The translations under genes were made by a program, and so were the position numbers. From the NCBI GenBank assembly GCA_030614705.1, contig JAUWTN010000003.1:1-38669 (forward strand): a DNA stretch of 38,669 nt, written 5' to 3'. Position 1 is the stretch's first letter. Every line of letters starts with the position of its first letter. Shown one piece after another: positions 1 to 8,360 of the stretch. The notes under the pieces are model-generated. The model was not told where the DNA came from. It worked only from the letters and a program-made list of their open reading frames with translations, and searched no databases. Source of the stretch: Candidatus Aenigmatarchaeota archaeon (GTDB lineage Archaea; Aenigmatarchaeota; Aenigmatarchaeia; QMZS01).

Positions 1-249
1 GCAGATCCAACAAAAGATGAAAAAGCTGAATTCGTGGAAGAAATAAACAGAGATAACTGGGAAGAAATTAAGAAATATCTCGGATGTTCAGACGGGACGG
101 ATGTAACCGGGGGTATGATTCATAAAATTGAACAGGGAATTGAACTTGCAAAAGAAGGAGTTGAGATTGAAATCATTAATGGGCTGAAAGAAAGAAATCT
201 CAAAAAATGCTTGCTTGGTGAAAGAATTGGGACTTTGATTAAATGGTGA
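1..249 (+). CDS. Isopentenyl phosphate kinase, C-terminal fragment (5' end outside window)
   Basis: Frame 1 is open from base 1 to the TGA at 247-249; the ORF-track GTG start at 34 is internal. 'DVTGGMIHKIEQGIELAKEGVEIEIINGLKERNLKKCLLGERIGTLI' resembles the C-terminus of amino-acid-kinase-family IPK. Adjacent to other alternative mevalonate pathway genes. Confidence 0.78.
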   Translation, partial: ADPTKDEKAEFVEEINRDNWEEIKKYLGCSDGTDVTGGMIHKIEQGIELAKEGVEIEIINGLKERNLKKCLLGERIGTLIKW

Positions 250-364
250 ATTATAGATCTATTGAATATAAAATATTATAATCCATGAAATTACTAAAAT
301 AAGTTACTCGGCAAATGACGAAGTGCATTTCGACATATTTAAAAAGTTTTTTTGAAATATTTCA

Positions 365-583
365 ATGGTGGATTTAAATGAATATAAAGCTCAAAAAATA
401 GATGAACTGCTTGGGGTCAATCCAAGATATCTAAACGAAGTGCCTATATTGAGTCAATGGGGTCTGGATGCAATAAAAACAGCGGAAGGGATTTTAGGAA
501 CTTCTTATAAATCTATGGAAGAATTAACTAAAGACCTAAAAAAATTAAAGTCTGATGTGGAAGACTATCTTCTTTGGGATTAA
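365..583 (+). CDS. Small hypothetical protein (72 aa)
   Basis: ATG ORF with plausible composition between IPK and the UbiD homolog; no family recognised. Confidence 0.45.
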   Translation: MVDLNEYKAQKIDELLGVNPRYLNEVPILSQWGLDAIKTAEGILGTSYKSMEELTKDLKKLKSDVEDYLLWD

Positions 584-603
584 TTTTAAAAATAAGATAT
601 AAT

Positions 604-1893
604 ATGAGGAATTATTTAGAAACTGAAAAAATAAGGGAAATAAAAAAAGAAGTTTCTATTGACTATGAACTTTCTTCCCTTTGCGCCAAAATTGAAGATA
701 AACCAACAATAATCAAACTGAAAGAATATCCAAATGTAAAAGCAGTTGTTGGTCTCTGCGGAAACAGGGATTCCCTTGCAAAAGGAGTTGGAACCACAAA
801 AGAAGAATTAATTTTTAAGATTTCAAAATCAATGGATAAACAGGGGGAACTTTCTGTTTTGGATAACGCACCTTTTCTTGAAAATAAAATAGAAAAACCT
901 GATATTATAAAACACATTCCTGTACCAATTTTTTACAGGGAAAAAGAAAGAAAATATTTTTCATCATCTATGGTAATTGCGAAAAACAAAGAAACCGGAA
1001 AACAGAATATGTCATTTCACAGAATGATGTATCTTGGAGAAAACAGGTTTTCAATTAGGATTACTCCGCGACATCTATATGAATTATTCAACAAAGAATC
1101 CGGTGATTTGGAAGTTGCTGTTGTTATTGGAGTTCATCCCGCTATTGAAATCGCAGCAGCAACATCTTACACCTCGGATTTTGAAGAACTTAAATTTGCA
1201 TCAACTTTATTGGGCGGACTTAAAGTAACCAAAGTCGGCAATTTATTTGTGCCTTCGGAATCTGAAATTGTTTTGCACGGAAGAATAACAAAAAAACTTG
1301 CTGAAGAAGGACCTTTTGTTGATTTAACCGGAACAACAGATATTGAAAGAGAGCAAAATGTTTTTGAATGCGATACTCTATATCATCGGAATGAACCTTA
1401 TTTCAGGGTTATTATTCCCGGGGGACTGGAACACAGAATATTAATGGGTGTGCCTCAGGAACCAAGAATGTATAAAATTATATCAAACACAGTTCCCACA
1501 ATTAAAAATGTTTGTTTAACCGAAGGAGGCTGCTGCTGGCTTCATGGTGTTGTCTCAATCAAGAAGAGAAAAGAAGGTGATGGCAAAAATGCTATTCTTG
1601 CGGCTCTTGCGGCCCACCCCTCAATGAAAAGAGTTGTTGTTGTTGATGAAGATATTGATATTTTTAATCCTCTTGATGTTGAGTGGGCAATTACCACAAG
1701 ATTTCAGCCAGACAGGGATTTAGTTATTGTTCCGGGAGCAAGAGGCTCAAGTCTTGACCCATCCTCTGATTTGGAAAAACACACAACTTCAAAGTGGGGT
1801 TTAGATGCAACAAAACCTCTTGATAAAGATGGAAAATTATTTGAGAAAACTGAACTGCCTTTGGAGTTAAAGAAAGAGGATTATTTGGAATAA
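604..1893 (+). CDS. UbiD-family decarboxylase, probable anhydromevalonate phosphate decarboxylase
   Basis: UbiD-like motifs ('GGCCWLHGVVSIKKRKEGDGKNAILAALAAHPSMKRVVVVDEDIDIFNPLDVEWAITTRFQPDRDLVIVPGARGSSLDPS'). ATG at 604 preferred over the track's 574 start. Function inferred from the neighbouring AcnX/UbiX/MVK genes. Confidence 0.9.
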   Translation: MRNYLETEKIREIKKEVSIDYELSSLCAKIEDKPTIIKLKEYPNVKAVVGLCGNRDSLAKGVGTTKEELIFKISKSMDKQGELSVLDNAPFLENKIEKPDIIKHIPVPIFYREKERKYFSSSMVIAKNKETGKQNMSFHRMMYLGENRFSIRITPRHLYELFNKESGDLEVAVVIGVHPAIEIAAATSYTSDFEELKFASTLLGGLKVTKVGNLFVPSESEIVLHGRITKKLAEEGPFVDLTGTTDIEREQNVFECDTLYHRNEPYFRVIIPGGLEHRILMGVPQEPRMYKIISNTVPTIKNVCLTEGGCCWLHGVVSIKKRKEGDGKNAILAALAAHPSMKRVVVVDEDIDIFNPLDVEWAITTRFQPDRDLVIVPGARGSSLDPSSDLEKHTTSKWGLDATKPLDKDGKLFEKTELPLELKKEDYLE

Positions 1894-1895
1894 AC

Positions 1896-2477
1896 TTATT
1901 TCTCAAGAAATATTATTTTATAATTTTTGCCATAGAATTTTTCAGTAAATAATTTTAAAATATTTTTATTTTTTACATAAATAACTGGTGGAAATAGATC
2001 TCTTGAATTTCGGTTATTTATAGAAGCAGATTCTGGTAAAATAAGAATGAAATCGAGATTATTTTCAAATATTTTGGATTTTGTAATGAAACCTTTGTCC
2101 CCAACCAAATTTCCTATTTTTGAAAGAAAATTAAACAATAGGGTATAAAAAATAACACCACCGAGGTAATAATTTTGATAATCTATTTCATCTTTCTCAA
2201 TGATATGATTAACCGCTTTTAGTAATTTTGATAATATTTTGTTTTCTGTTATAATGGTATGGCTGTCTATTCCAGAATCCAAACTTGTAACTTCGATTAA
2301 TATTTTCTCATCATCTATTCTAAAATCAAATGTTTTCTTATCCTTTCTTTCGGGTATTTTTACCGCCTGACCTATTGGTTTAAAAATTTCAATAATTTCA
2401 TCTTCATTTGAAGGTGATAATATTTTAGTTTTCTGGAAATCTTCATATTTTTTAAGTTTCTCTAAATCAACTTTCAT
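1896..2477 (-). CDS. Hypothetical protein (193 aa), possible degenerate PD-(D/E)XK-like fold
   Basis: Intact ATG ORF. 'KTFDFRIDDEKILIEVTS' resembles a D...ExK core with K replaced by T; weak family assignment. Confidence 0.6.
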   Translation of the reverse strand: MKVDLEKLKKYEDFQKTKILSPSNEDEIIEIFKPIGQAVKIPERKDKKTFDFRIDDEKILIEVTSLDSGIDSHTIITENKILSKLLKAVNHIIEKDEIDYQNYYLGGVIFYTLLFNFLSKIGNLVGDKGFITKSKIFENNLDFILILPESASINNRNSRDLFPPVIYVKNKNILKLFTEKFYGKNYKIIFLEK

Positions 2478-2500
2478 AAAATACTAAAATACAATTAATT

Positions 2501-3697
2501 ATGTACCTGACAAATGAAGAAGAATTAATGCTTAAAGGAAGACAGGGGGCTGTTGTGGGGAAATGCATGAAACTGCTTGTTCGGCTTGGCGAGATTTACG
2601 GGGCAGATAAAATGATAAATATTTCATCCTCGCAGGCATCAGGGGTTTCCTATAAATCAATCGGTGATCCGGGTCTTGAGTTTCTTAATGGATTTGCTGA
2701 TGAAGGGGCGAAAGTTAGAGTGCCCACATTTCTTAATCCCGCGGGAATGGATCTTGAAAACTGGAAAGAACTTGGAATCTCCGAAACATTTGCGAAAAAG
2801 CAAATGGAAATAATTTCAGCATTCAGGAAAATGAATGTTGTAACAACCTGTTCATGTACGCCTTATTTATTTGGCAATCTTCCTGGATTTGGAGAACACC
2901 TTGCGTGGAGCGAGTCTTCTGCAGTGTCATTTGCGAATTCTGTAATAGGGGCGAGGACAAACAGGGAAGGAGGTCCCTCAGCACTGGCTGCAGGAATCAC
3001 AGGAAGAACTGCAAATTATGGGCTTCATCTTGAAGAAAACAGGAAGCCGGATTTCTTGATAAATTTAAGTGTTGATTTGAAAACAAGTTCTGATTTTGGG
3101 GCTCTTGGGTATTTTATCGGGAAAATTGTGAAAAACAAAATTCCTTTTTTTGAAGGAATCAAAGAATGCAACACAGATAATTTAAAATTCCTTGGGGCTG
3201 CAATGGCTGCGTCAGGGGCTGTTGCTTTATATCACGTTAAAGATAAAACTCCGGAAGCAAAAAATTATGAATCAATTGCTAACACACTTGAAAAAATTGA
3301 ATACTCAGCAGAAGATTTGAAAAAAAGTTATGAAGAACTTACAGACAGTTCTGAACCTGATTTAATTGTTATTGGTTGTCCACACGCATCAATTTCCGAG
3401 ATAGAACTTCTTGCGGAAAAGTTGAAAAATAAAAAACTTGAAAAAGAATTCTGGGTATGCACCTCAAAGTCCATAAAAACCTGGGCGGACAGGATGGGTT
3501 ACACAAAGATAATTAATGATGCTGGGGCAAAGATTGTGTGCGATACCTGCATGGTTGTTTCCCCTCTTGAAGAAACTGATTATAAATGCATTGGAACAAA
3601 TTCAGGGAAAGCCGCAAAATACATTCCGGGATTTTGCAAAAAGAAAGTATTTTTTGGGGATTTAAACACTTTGATTGAAAAAGGTTTAGGAAAATGA
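2501..3697 (+). CDS. Aconitase X large subunit, probable phosphomevalonate dehydratase large subunit
   Basis: AcnX/DUF521 sequence features (MYLTNEEELMLKGRQGAVVGKCMKLLVRLGEIYGADKMINISSSQASGVSYKSIGDPGLEF...; CSCTPY; conserved Cys in GCPHAS and CDTCMV). Overlaps the small-subunit gene. Confidence 0.92.
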   Translation: MYLTNEEELMLKGRQGAVVGKCMKLLVRLGEIYGADKMINISSSQASGVSYKSIGDPGLEFLNGFADEGAKVRVPTFLNPAGMDLENWKELGISETFAKKQMEIISAFRKMNVVTTCSCTPYLFGNLPGFGEHLAWSESSAVSFANSVIGARTNREGGPSALAAGITGRTANYGLHLEENRKPDFLINLSVDLKTSSDFGALGYFIGKIVKNKIPFFEGIKECNTDNLKFLGAAMAASGAVALYHVKDKTPEAKNYESIANTLEKIEYSAEDLKKSYEELTDSSEPDLIVIGCPHASISEIELLAEKLKNKKLEKEFWVCTSKSIKTWADRMGYTKIINDAGAKIVCDTCMVVSPLEETDYKCIGTNSGKAAKYIPGFCKKKVFFGDLNTLIEKGLGK

Positions 3698-4095
3698 GAG
3701 CAATAAAAACGAGGGGGATTTCAGAAGGAACTGGAAAAGGGGAGCTTATAATTTTGAAAGAACCTTTTGGGTTCTACGGGAACATTGACCCGAAAACAGG
3801 AATCATAATTGAAAAAGGAAATCCTCTTGAAGGGGTCTGCATAAAAGACAAGATTTTTGTTTTTCCAAATGGGAAAGGAAGCACAGTTGGGTCTTATGTG
3901 ATTTACGGACTGAAAAAGAATGGGGTTGCTCCATCCGCAATAATCAATCTTGAAACAGAAACCATTGTTGCAACCGGGGTAATTTTAGCGGGGATTCCCT
4001 GCGTTGATAAACCAGATGAAAACATTATTGAAACACTGAAAGATGGTGATGTTGTTGAAGTTGACGGGGATAAAGGAGAGATTAGAATATTATAA
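3694..4095 (+). CDS. Aconitase X small (swivel) subunit, probable phosphomevalonate dehydratase small subunit
   Basis: DUF126-like 'GKGSTVGSYVIYGLKKNGVAPSAIINLETETIVATGVILAGIPCVD'; ATGA overlap with the upstream large subunit. Confidence 0.92.
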   Translation: MRAIKTRGISEGTGKGELIILKEPFGFYGNIDPKTGIIIEKGNPLEGVCIKDKIFVFPNGKGSTVGSYVIYGLKKNGVAPSAIINLETETIVATGVILAGIPCVDKPDENIIETLKDGDVVEVDGDKGEIRIL

Positions 4096-4154
4096 ACAAA
4101 ATAGTAAAAAATAGAAACTTTATTTCAGTAAATATTTAACAATTAACTTAAAAA

Positions 4155-4883
4155 TTATCTGTTTCTAAGTTTAGCCAACAATCTTAAGATTTCAAGATAC
4201 AGCCAGATTAAAGTAACCATCAATCCAAAAGCTCCGTACCATTCCATATATTTTGGGGCTTTGGCTTTTGCCCCGCTTTCAATAAAATCAAAATCCAGAA
4301 CCAAATTTAATGAAGCAATAACTATTACAACCAGACTAAATCCAATTCCTATCAAACCGCTTCCATGTATATAAGGCACACTCATTCCAAAAATACCCAG
4401 CACAAAAGTAAGAATGTATATTAAAAAAACAGCTCCTGTGGCTGCGACAACCCCCAGTCTGAAATTCTCAGTTACTTTTATCAATCTTGATTTATAAGCT
4501 GTAAGCAGACAAAAAAGCGTGCCAAATGTCAACAATACCGCTTGAATTACTATTCCCGGATAGGCTTGCTCCATTATGGCTGAAATTGCCCCGAGAAACA
4601 ATCCTTCAAAAAGCGCATAAACAGGGGCAGTATAACCAGACAAATGTTTTTTGAAAATTGTTATTATCGCAGTTATGAGACCTCCAATTAACCCCACGAT
4701 TAAAAGAATTGAAAATAATTCTGGATGATTCCAGCTCCATATAGAAGTTGCTACTGTAAGCAATAATAAAAAATAGGTTTTGTTCACAGTTCCATTAATT
4801 GTCATTGCTCGTTTTGAAGAAGAAAAACCTTCTCTTGAAAATACCTTATCATTCTTTAAAACTGGATTTCCGGAACGCATCAT
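4155..4883 (-). CDS. Bax inhibitor-1/YccA family membrane protein
   Basis: Multi-TM protein starting MMRSGNPVLKNDKVF...MTINGTVNKTYFLLLLTVATSIWSW, typical of BI-1/YccA homologs. Confidence 0.85.
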   Translation of the reverse strand: MMRSGNPVLKNDKVFSREGFSSSKRAMTINGTVNKTYFLLLLTVATSIWSWNHPELFSILLIVGLIGGLITAIITIFKKHLSGYTAPVYALFEGLFLGAISAIMEQAYPGIVIQAVLLTFGTLFCLLTAYKSRLIKVTENFRLGVVAATGAVFLIYILTFVLGIFGMSVPYIHGSGLIGIGFSLVVIVIASLNLVLDFDFIESGAKAKAPKYMEWYGAFGLMVTLIWLYLEILRLLAKLRNR

Positions 4884-4948
4884 TATTATATAAGGTAAAA
4901 CTAAAAGATTGTAAGGAATTTATTATAAATTCGTTTCCAGTTCATATT

Positions 4949-5506
4949 ATGACAAAAACCTATATTGTTGGGATTACAGGAGCAAGCGGAGTAATTATCG
5001 GGAAACGATTAGTTGAACTATTGTCAAAAGAAAATAAAGTTTATGTCATTATTTCAGATGCGGCAAAGCTGGTTGCAAAATATGAACTTAAGGAAGAAAT
5101 TAAATTTGAGAACTCAGAGAATATTATTGTTTACGGAGAAAAAGAATTTGACGCCAACATAGCATCAGGAAGTTTCAAAACCGAAGGCATGATAATTGCG
5201 CCCTGCACAATGAAAACCGTATCCGCAATTGCAAACGGATTCTCGCACAATTTAATTGCAAGGGCTGCGGATGTTTGCATAAAGGAAAAAAGAAAACTTG
5301 TTATTGTTCCCCGGGAAAATCCATTAAGCGAAATCCATCTTGAAAATTTATTAAAACTTGCAAGACTTAATGCTTATATTGTTCCACCATTAGTTCAGTT
5401 TTATTCCTCTGAAACAAAAGAAGAATTAATTGATTATATTTGCGGGAAAGTTTTTGATTGTTTTGGAATTGAACATGAATTGTATAAAGAATGGTCTGGA
5501 AATTGA
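4949..5506 (+). CDS. ubiX: UbiX flavin prenyltransferase
   Basis: 'YIVGITGASGVIIGKRLVELL', 'MIIAPCTMKTVSAIANGFSHNLIARAADVCIKEKRKLVIVPRENPLSEIHLENLLKLARLNAYIVPP' are diagnostic UbiX motifs. ATG at 4949; the track's 4799 start overlaps the divergent YccA gene and is not needed. Confidence 0.93.
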   Translation: MTKTYIVGITGASGVIIGKRLVELLSKENKVYVIISDAAKLVAKYELKEEIKFENSENIIVYGEKEFDANIASGSFKTEGMIIAPCTMKTVSAIANGFSHNLIARAADVCIKEKRKLVIVPRENPLSEIHLENLLKLARLNAYIVPPLVQFYSSETKEELIDYICGKVFDCFGIEHELYKEWSGN

Positions 5507-5552
5507 TTGTAAATATGCAAAAAGAATCCCTTAGAAAGAAAATTAATTAATT

Positions 5553-6506
5553 ATGATACAAACATCTGCCCCGGGAAATATTTTCCTTTTTGGAGAACAC
5601 GCTGTGGTTTATAACAGACCCGGAATTATCTCCGCAATAGGTTTAAGAACTTACTGCGAAATTGAAAAAAATGAAGATTCTCTTGTAAATATTTATTCTG
5701 ATGGTTACGGGGAATTCAGCGCAAAAATAGAAGACTTAAAACAAGTTGGCAATTACGCGGAAAGAATTGATTTAATCTGCGATTTGATTTCAACTTATTA
5801 CCGAAAATTTAAAATCAATGATGGTGTGACTTTAAAAATCACATCTGAGATTCCAAAAGATTCCGGGGGGATGAGTTCATCAACAGCGGTTTTGTGTTCG
5901 GTCTTTGAGGGTTTAAATAAAATATTTCAGAAAGTTGATAAAAAAGATTATTATGAATTTCTGCTTCCTTTCCAGAAAAAAATTCACGGTGGAAGTGCTT
6001 CAGGGGTTGAACTTTTCTCATCAACTTTCGGGGGTTATAATAAAGTAAGAATTGATCCGGTCAGATGCGAAAATCTTGGAGAACTTAAATTACCAATATT
6101 GATTGCGGATACTGAAATTGAAGCAAAAACTTCTGAGACAGTTCCTTATGTAAGGGCGGGATGGGAAAAAGACAAAAACAGTTATGAAGATATTTTTTAT
6201 CGCATCAGGCAACTTGTTGAAGAAGGAGAAAAAGCAATTAAAAATCATGACCTTGTTGTGCTTGGAAACCTGATGACAAAAAATCATGAAATTCTTGCAA
6301 AAGACCTCGGAGTATCTCATCCTAAACTGAACAAAATAGTAAAGATTGCCCTTGAAAACGGAGCTTATGGGGCAAAACTCTCCGGTGGGGGGAAAGGCGG
6401 GGCTGCGATTATTCTGGTCAGCAAAGATAAAGAAGATAAAATAATCGAAAAACTTGATTTCTGTAAAATCTATAAAACAGAGATTGGGGTTAATGGGTGC
6501 AAATAA
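5553..6506 (+). CDS. mvk: Mevalonate kinase (GHMP kinase)
   Basis: 'SAPGNIFLFGEHAVVYNRPGIISAI', 'PKDSGGMSSSTAVLCSVFEGLN', C-terminal 'GAYGAKLSGGGKGGAAIILV'. Confidence 0.92.
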   Translation: MIQTSAPGNIFLFGEHAVVYNRPGIISAIGLRTYCEIEKNEDSLVNIYSDGYGEFSAKIEDLKQVGNYAERIDLICDLISTYYRKFKINDGVTLKITSEIPKDSGGMSSSTAVLCSVFEGLNKIFQKVDKKDYYEFLLPFQKKIHGGSASGVELFSSTFGGYNKVRIDPVRCENLGELKLPILIADTEIEAKTSETVPYVRAGWEKDKNSYEDIFYRIRQLVEEGEKAIKNHDLVVLGNLMTKNHEILAKDLGVSHPKLNKIVKIALENGAYGAKLSGGGKGGAAIILVSKDKEDKIIEKLDFCKIYKTEIGVNGCK

Positions 6507-6579
6507 TTCATCACAAAATACCTATTAATGCAATAAATCAGAATTACTGAAAAATTAAAGATTGATTCCTTTATAGATT

Positions 6580-7197
6580 ATGTCCTACTCTTTTGACTAT
6601 GATTTGGGGAAACTTCCAAGAGAATTTTTTAGAGAAATCGCTAAAATCGTTGATAATCAAAAACTGCACAGAAAAATGGGCGGGGTCTCAAAATTAATTG
6701 TTAAGAGATTTGGGGTTGATAATCTTCTTGGAATTCAGGTTGAAGATGCAATTTCAATTGTTGAAGATTTGATAGAAGTAAACCTCAACACTGCAATTAT
6801 CCGGGAAAAATTCAAAGGTGAAAAAGAAAAAGTTTTACTGTTGCCTCACTGCTGCAGGAAATATATGGACTCAAGATGCAAAGCAAAAGTTGAAGAAGAA
6901 GTTTCTTCTTATTTATGCGCGCACTGTTCAGAAGATTGTCTTGCAAATAAAGCAACAAAACTTGGGGAATCAAAAGGATACAAAGTATTCATCCTTCCAG
7001 GCGGGAGTTGCATTAAAAAAATTCTGGATAAAAGAAATTGTGAAGTGGTTTTTGCAATTGCATGTCCCGAAGAAATAACTATGTGCGTTGAACTTGTAGA
7101 AAGTAAAGGGAAATCCTGCATCGGAGTGCCCCTTACAAAAAACGGGTGCTCAAATACAAAATTCAGCTTGACAACCCTAAAAAAGGCTTTGGTATAG
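6580..7197 (+). CDS. DUF116-like protein, copy 1 (205 aa)
   Basis: Cys-rich motif 'LLPHCCRKYMDSRCKAK...YLCAHCSEDC' and 'PGGSCIKKILD', as in DUF116 proteins; collinear with the next gene. Confidence 0.75.
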   Translation: MSYSFDYDLGKLPREFFREIAKIVDNQKLHRKMGGVSKLIVKRFGVDNLLGIQVEDAISIVEDLIEVNLNTAIIREKFKGEKEKVLLLPHCCRKYMDSRCKAKVEEEVSSYLCAHCSEDCLANKATKLGESKGYKVFILPGGSCIKKILDKRNCEVVFAIACPEEITMCVELVESKGKSCIGVPLTKNGCSNTKFSLTTLKKALV

Positions 7198-7225
7198 AAA
7201 CAATAAAAATGAATACTACCTAATT

Positions 7226-7843
7226 ATGTCATACTCTTTCAATTATGATTTAGGGAAACTTCCAAGAGAATTTTTCAGGGATGTTGCTAAATTAGTGGAT
7301 AAACGGGATTTACACAAAAAAGCCGGGGGTTTATCTAAATTCCTTGTTAAAAAATTTAAGGTTGATGAAACCCTGGGAATAAACTCAAAAGACGCAATTT
7401 CAATTGTTGAAGATTTGACAAAAGTTTATGTAAAAAATATGATTTATGCGGAAGATTTCAAAAAAGCAAAAGTGAAAATCCTGCTGTTGCCTCACTGCTG
7501 CAGGAAATATATAGATTTTAGATGTAAAGCAAAATTTGACCCAAAATATTCCTCTTATTCCTGCGCTCACTGTTCCAAAGACTGCCCTGCAAATAAAGCA
7601 ACAATACTTGGTGAATCCAAAGGTTATCGGGTGTTTATTCTTGCCGGGGGAAGTTGCATTAAAAAAATTCTGGATAAAGTAAAATGTGATGCTGTTCTTG
7701 GGATTGCCTGTCCTGAAGAATTAAAACTTGGGATAAAATTTGTTGAAAGTAAAAATAAAATTGTAAAAATTGTAGTACTTACAAAAAACGGATGTTTAAA
7801 CACAGAATTTAATATTGATAGCCTGAAAAAGGAACTTGTTTGA
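7226..7843 (+). CDS. DUF116-like protein, copy 2 (205 aa)
   Basis: Same length and motifs as 6580-7197 ('LLPHCCRKYIDFRCKAK...YSCAHCSKDCPANKAT', 'AGGSCIKKILD'). Confidence 0.75.
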   Translation: MSYSFNYDLGKLPREFFRDVAKLVDKRDLHKKAGGLSKFLVKKFKVDETLGINSKDAISIVEDLTKVYVKNMIYAEDFKKAKVKILLLPHCCRKYIDFRCKAKFDPKYSSYSCAHCSKDCPANKATILGESKGYRVFILAGGSCIKKILDKVKCDAVLGIACPEELKLGIKFVESKNKIVKIVVLTKNGCLNTEFNIDSLKKELV

Positions 7844-7873
7844 ACTATTTAAAATTTAAGATTGCATTACTTT

Positions 7874-8296
7874 ATGGTATATAAACCCGATTGTACGCAT
7901 GCTTTTCATGAACTAAACCGATTAAATTTTATTGCAAGAGTGTATTTAGCAAGTAAATCTTCTTTAGAAGAATTTAAAGAATCTGTTGAAGAAATTGATT
8001 CAAACAGATATATTAGCGATATACTTAAGTACCTTGATGACAATAATTCTGAACTTGCTAAAATGGAGAAAAGTCTAAGAGACCGCATAGCAAGTGAATA
8101 TGAACCCTTTCAATATCCTGAAAATTTTGAAGAAAATCTTAGGGATATTTTCGGAAAGATAACCAAACTAAGTGAAGGAAAACTTCCTGAGGCTGTAAAA
8201 ATATCATATAATGATTTACTAAACTTGCAGAAGATTATACAACCCGTTTACGATGATATTTACAAAAACCCGGATTATTGCTCTACTTTTCTCTAA
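7874..8296 (+). CDS. Hypothetical protein
   Basis: ORF with plausible amino-acid composition; ATG at 7874 preferred over the 7862 TTG; no family recognised. Confidence 0.5.
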   Translation: MVYKPDCTHAFHELNRLNFIARVYLASKSSLEEFKESVEEIDSNRYISDILKYLDDNNSELAKMEKSLRDRIASEYEPFQYPENFEENLRDIFGKITKLSEGKLPEAVKISYNDLLNLQKIIQPVYDDIYKNPDYCSTFL

Positions 8297-8360
8297 AATA
8301 TCCTCTTAACTGATAATTAAACTCCAAATAAGATTCTTAAACTTAATTAATAATTGAATA

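Noticed and set aside
296-345. Imperfect palindrome CGAAGTGCATTTCG in the 250-364 intergenic gap
   Set aside because: Short, with only a weak stem; no repetition elsewhere was noticed, so not distinguishable from chance.
663-917. Short antisense/overlapping ORFs inside UbiD, MVK, DUF116 and aspartate kinase genes (663-917, 1034-1228, 5839-6024, 6090-6320, 6818-7121, 9347-9828)
   Set aside because: Embedded in confidently assigned genes on another frame or strand, without recognisable motifs or initiation context.
4799-4948. N-terminal 50-aa extension of UbiX in the ORF track
   Set aside because: It overlaps the divergent YccA gene; UbiX homology begins at the ATG at 4949 (MTKTYIVGITGASG).
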